Assembly (NCBI GenBank): GCA_015143735.1
Contig: VKHC01000118.1
Coordinates: forward strand, 8,035-18,294
Source of the DNA: Synura sp. LO234KE
Lineage: Eukaryota; Sar; Synurophyceae; Synurales; Mallomonadaceae
DNA: 10,260 bases
Direction: 5' to 3'
The stretch's first letter is position 1. Each line of letters begins with the position of its first letter. The notes beneath the pieces were generated by a model, which saw only the letters and a list, made by a program, of their open reading frames with translations, was not told where the DNA came from and searched no databases. Below are positions 8,022 to 10,260 of the stretch, piece after piece. The translations under genes and the position numbers were made by a program.

Positions 8022-8389
8022 TGTTACGCACATCGTTCAAAGCAGGTTAGGACACCCCAGTCATTTTGCCACACACCACATCCTTCATGCTTAGCGTAAT
8101 TTTAAATACGACCTTCATCTTGTGTAACTGTGACATCTGCCTTAAAGCTAACTAGAAACCAACAGTAGGGTAAATGAAGTAGCAGTAGAAGTGTACCGAG
8201 TGTAGCAAAACAAAATAAAACGCAGCCGTTAATTACGGATAGATCCTGAGGGTGGAGATACACCCTCCGCTGATCAGTCGACTTGTAGCGGATAGAAGTT
8301 ACATAGTCAGGGTGGCACAATGCAGTAGGGTTAAACAGAAACTGCACAGAATAACCAGTAGTGCCCTATGCAGCTGCTATGCTGCAACA
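8022..8389. repeat. Direct repeat copy 2 (368 bp, LTR-like)
   Basis: Same orientation as copy 1, offset by 576-577 bases. The hairpin GAGGGTG-GAGATA-CACCCTC recurs unchanged at 8248-8267. Copy 2 carries one extra base just after CAGTCGACTTG. Downstream sequence (8390 on) is unrelated to that after copy 1. Confidence 0.92.
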
Positions 8390-9141
8390 CGCCGGCATAT
8401 TTAGCCCATCTGTCGGCAGCACAGCGGTTGGTTCGTTATCGGTTAGCCGGTTTCTGTCGCAATCGGCGGCCCCTCTGGCCTCTGTCTCCTCCACTTCCGG
8501 CAGGAGCGGGGGACATAGTCGGTGACTAAGTAGACACGCCGAGCGCATTCACTTGAATCTCTCCACTCGGTCACGAGACTTGCCAGTTGTCCTGGAGAGT
8601 AGCTAGTGTTAGGTAGTGATGCGAGGTGTCCTCTCATTCTGGGCTGTTTATCTTTTCAGTCCTTAAACTGCTTAATCTAAATATACGCTTTTGGGGTAAG
8701 TGGGTAGTAGAAGCCTTCCGCGTGGACATGTAGTCGTGATTATGAACAATTATTGGTCCCTCCCCACCGAGTTACTTCCCCGGTTCAGGGCTCCGTCTTC
8801 TCTTTCTCGGTCACTCCCTTGCAAGCCTATAATGACCTCATCGATGTTGTTTCCTGGTTACCTGCGGTATTTGGTTAAGGTGTCTCAGCCGTATCACTGG
8901 TGTCCCTAGTGGCTTAGTCGCTTGAGAGCCCTGACCTACGAGGGAGTTTACCTTCTCCTCTCTCCTCTTTTTTTCTTCCTCCTGCCCGAGTGGAAGTATA
9001 TTATTGGATGCCCCCTTATCTTCCTCTCTCGTACATAGGGCGCTCGGTGACTTCCGCCCCATATCACCCGCTCCTCCCGAAAGTTACAGTCGCCTTACGG
9101 GGGGGGGGCAGGCACAGTCTCCCCGTTTGCAGACTGCGTAA
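8390..9141. other. GC-richer region without a recognisable gene
   Basis: Several open frames of 60 to 74 codons exist on both strands but none gives a recognisable protein or shows consistent coding character. Notable are a pyrimidine-rich run at about 8953-8985 and a run of ten G at 9099-9108. Given the LINE-type remnants that follow on the + strand, part of this may be more decayed sequence of the same element. Confidence 0.5.
9099..9108. repeat. Run of ten G
   Basis: A homopolymer of ten guanines lies in otherwise mixed sequence. Length is easily miscalled in sequencing, so frames across it should not be trusted. Confidence 0.85.
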
Positions 9142-9690
9142 CAGGCGGGTGGTATGGATCTCCGCGTGTGTACTTCTCATACGCGACTATCAAAAATAGA
9201 AGTCACTAATCTGCGATATGCACGAGTTTCCGCTTGCCGCACTCTACCCAAAGACCGAGTTTTATTTGTTGTGGGCATTTTAGGTGCTTTCTGGTAGGCA
9301 GAGTCATTTGAGCATTCAGCGAGGGTCGATGTATATCGTTACGATATTCAATTCCTCTCTCGTCTAATCCTTATTGTCTCCCCATGCTCCTTTACCGATG
9401 AAGTTGCAGAGTCTCTCCACGGTTTTGTACATCGGCAACTGATCTGTGCCCCTTCCGACCTGACTTCCATACTCAACTTCCGTCAGATATTGCTCCTGTT
9501 CCTCGTGCTGACGGAGCCACTGGTCTGGCGCTCGCCAAAGCCTATACTCTTGGTTTCGTTGGACGTGCAGAAAGAAAGGCCGGGCAATGCGGGCCTACCC
9601 GCAGAGGTGGAAAGACGTTATTATGCTTCATCTTGCCACCAAGTCCCTGGATCTTTCCTAGATCTCCTATGCTCAGAGTTGGAATTATGA
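9142..9690 (+). pseudogene. Second LINE-type remnant, central part
   Basis: One frame is open from 9142 to TGA 9688-9690, interrupted only by TAG 9295-9297. It includes IEVTNLRYARVSACRTLPKD and VDVYRYDIQFLSRLILIVSP. From about 9480 another frame looks more protein-like (ADGATGLALAKAYTLGFVG), so a frameshift is likely there. It directly precedes the zinc-finger piece on the same strand. Family assignment rests on that neighbour. Confidence 0.4.
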
Positions 9691-9934
9691 GCGTATCTTA
9701 CACGTACGGCACTGGACGGTAGACAAGACGCCTGGACAAAGTCAGGAACTTCTTACCTGTCCATTCTGTGTCTCCCACGCGGGCGACACCTGTAATCATA
9801 TTTTTCGAGCCTGTCAGCACCAGTTTCTCGGTCAAACCAGGCGGGATAGAGATCTAGTCCTCCAGTATTCCCCACTTCTACCGAACTCGAGCGGCGTCTT
9901 CTTTGCGAGTTTATTCCGATTGTCCATATGGTGA
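9587..9934 (+). pseudogene. LINE-type C-terminal zinc-finger (CCHC) remnant
   Basis: The frame reads MRAYPQRWKDVIMLHLATKS, has a TAG at 9659-9661, continues through HVRHWTVDKTPGQSQELLTC, and ends at TGA 9932-9934. The motif CPFCVSHAGDTCNHIFRAC (from 9758) has Cys-x2-Cys-x9-His-x4-Cys spacing, the putative zinc knuckle found at the C-terminus of many LINE polyproteins. No RT motif was found upstream within 8390-9590. Confidence 0.65.
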
Positions 9935-9984
9935 CGACGGGCATCATATATACCTCTCGGCGAATTAAGGCGCTCGGACGATAA

Positions 9985-10215
9985 CATTTTCCCTTCGACG
10001 AGGCCGAACTGATTCAGGCATTATTTGGAATCCGCAGGCATCTCGTCTCTTGGGTGAACACAATCTGGGCGGCACGGCTACAGGCTCCGTATCTTCGCGT
10101 TATCGAACTTCCCAATATTGGGCTCTCGTCTACGGTGGGTTTCTTCTACTCTCGGATTATTCTATACTGCAAGCCCTTGACCCCCTATGCCGCAGCTGCT
10201 TTTCCAAGACCGTAG
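9985..10215 (+). pseudogene. LINE-type remnant after the zinc finger
   Basis: After the stop at 9932 the coding thread resumes in a different frame, open from 9985 to TAG 10213-10215. The first half, DEAELIQALFGIRRHLVSW then VNTIWAARLQAPYL, looks helical and protein-like. It follows the zinc finger in order and strand, so it is probably the tail of the same decayed protein. No family motif of its own was seen. Confidence 0.4.
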
Positions 10216-10260
10216 GGATATGAAAAGAGCTTCGGTAGGACTTTTAACTCGCTACTTGGT

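Larger units (their letters stand above)
7446..8389 (-). mobile_element. Possible TRIM-like (miniature terminal-repeat) retrotransposon
   Basis: Two near-identical direct repeats (7446-7812 and 8022-8389) enclose only 209 bp. Each begins TGTT and ends AACA on the + strand, the TG...CA form of LTRs. Read on the minus strand, a purine tract (AGGGGAAAGAGGG) sits two bases before the downstream repeat, where a polypurine tract is expected. A TGGTATC that could be a tRNA primer site lies about 18 bases inside the other end, further from the LTR than usual. There is no coding capacity, as in TRIMs. Against this, flanking 5-mers do not match as a target duplication, and the inner flank is itself duplicated outside the element. 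Confidence 0.4.

Noticed and set aside
7448-8347. Minus-strand open frames with a hydrophobic Leu/Phe-rich segment in both repeat copies, read as a small membrane protein.
   Set aside because: The frames are short, their two versions start and end differently because of one indel and a substitution, and the repeats look like non-coding LTR-type DNA. The shared peptide follows from near identity of the DNA.
7446-8389. CRISPR array or satellite.
   Set aside because: There are only two copies of a long unit, unlike either the short regularly spaced repeats of CRISPR or a multi-copy satellite array.
8366-8637. Overlapping minus-strand open frames downstream of repeat copy 2.
   Set aside because: No family or motif is recognisable, one begins inside the repeat end, and two competing frames are open over the same DNA, as expected from composition.

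Overview
This window is eukaryotic nuclear DNA. The clearest gene is split by five short GT-AG introns (53 to 111 bases), there is no prokaryotic operon structure, and most of the rest is decayed retroelement sequence in AT-rich filler. Short introns in a fairly GC-rich gene suggest a microbial eukaryote. The divergent cyclophilin-like first domain reminds me of proteins from algae and stramenopiles, but that placement is a low-confidence guess.

Layout: (1) Bases 1-1607, + strand, hold the 3' six exons of a gene encoding two cyclophilin-type domains in tandem. The splice model reads 405 codons without interruption and ends at TAA 1605-1607. The 5' end lies outside the window. (2) Bases 1608-2517 are AT-rich and non-coding, with a possible polyadenylation signal and small direct repeats. 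(3) Bases 2518 to about 6330 are GC-richer and hold, on the + strand, a heavily mutated non-LTR (LINE-like) retrotransposon. It has an N-terminal region with in-frame stops, reverse transcriptase blocks in changing frames (a motif A block and a YADD active-site motif), a thumb/C-terminal stretch, and further coding-like remnants. Two adjacent hairpins sit where composition switches back to AT-rich. (4) Bases about 6330-7310 are AT-rich with no convincing gene. (5) Bases about 7310-8389 hold two direct repeats. Each has a core of about 367 bp that is nearly identical to the other, bounded by TGTT...AACA, plus a more diverged flank. A 209-bp segment separates the cores. The arrangement resembles a small terminal-repeat retrotransposon (TRIM-like) on the minus strand, but the diverged flank complicates this. 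(6) From 8390 to the end, a GC-richer block contains a second, decayed LINE-type fragment, including a Cys-Cys-His-Cys zinc-finger motif typical of LINE C-termini.

Only the cyclophilin gene looks functional. The retroelement parts are relics. The LINE-type pieces at 2518-6330 and 9142-10215 share orientation and are complementary in content: the first has the RT and thumb, the second has the C-terminal zinc finger. They could be one element split by later insertions or two members of one family; sequence reading alone cannot decide.
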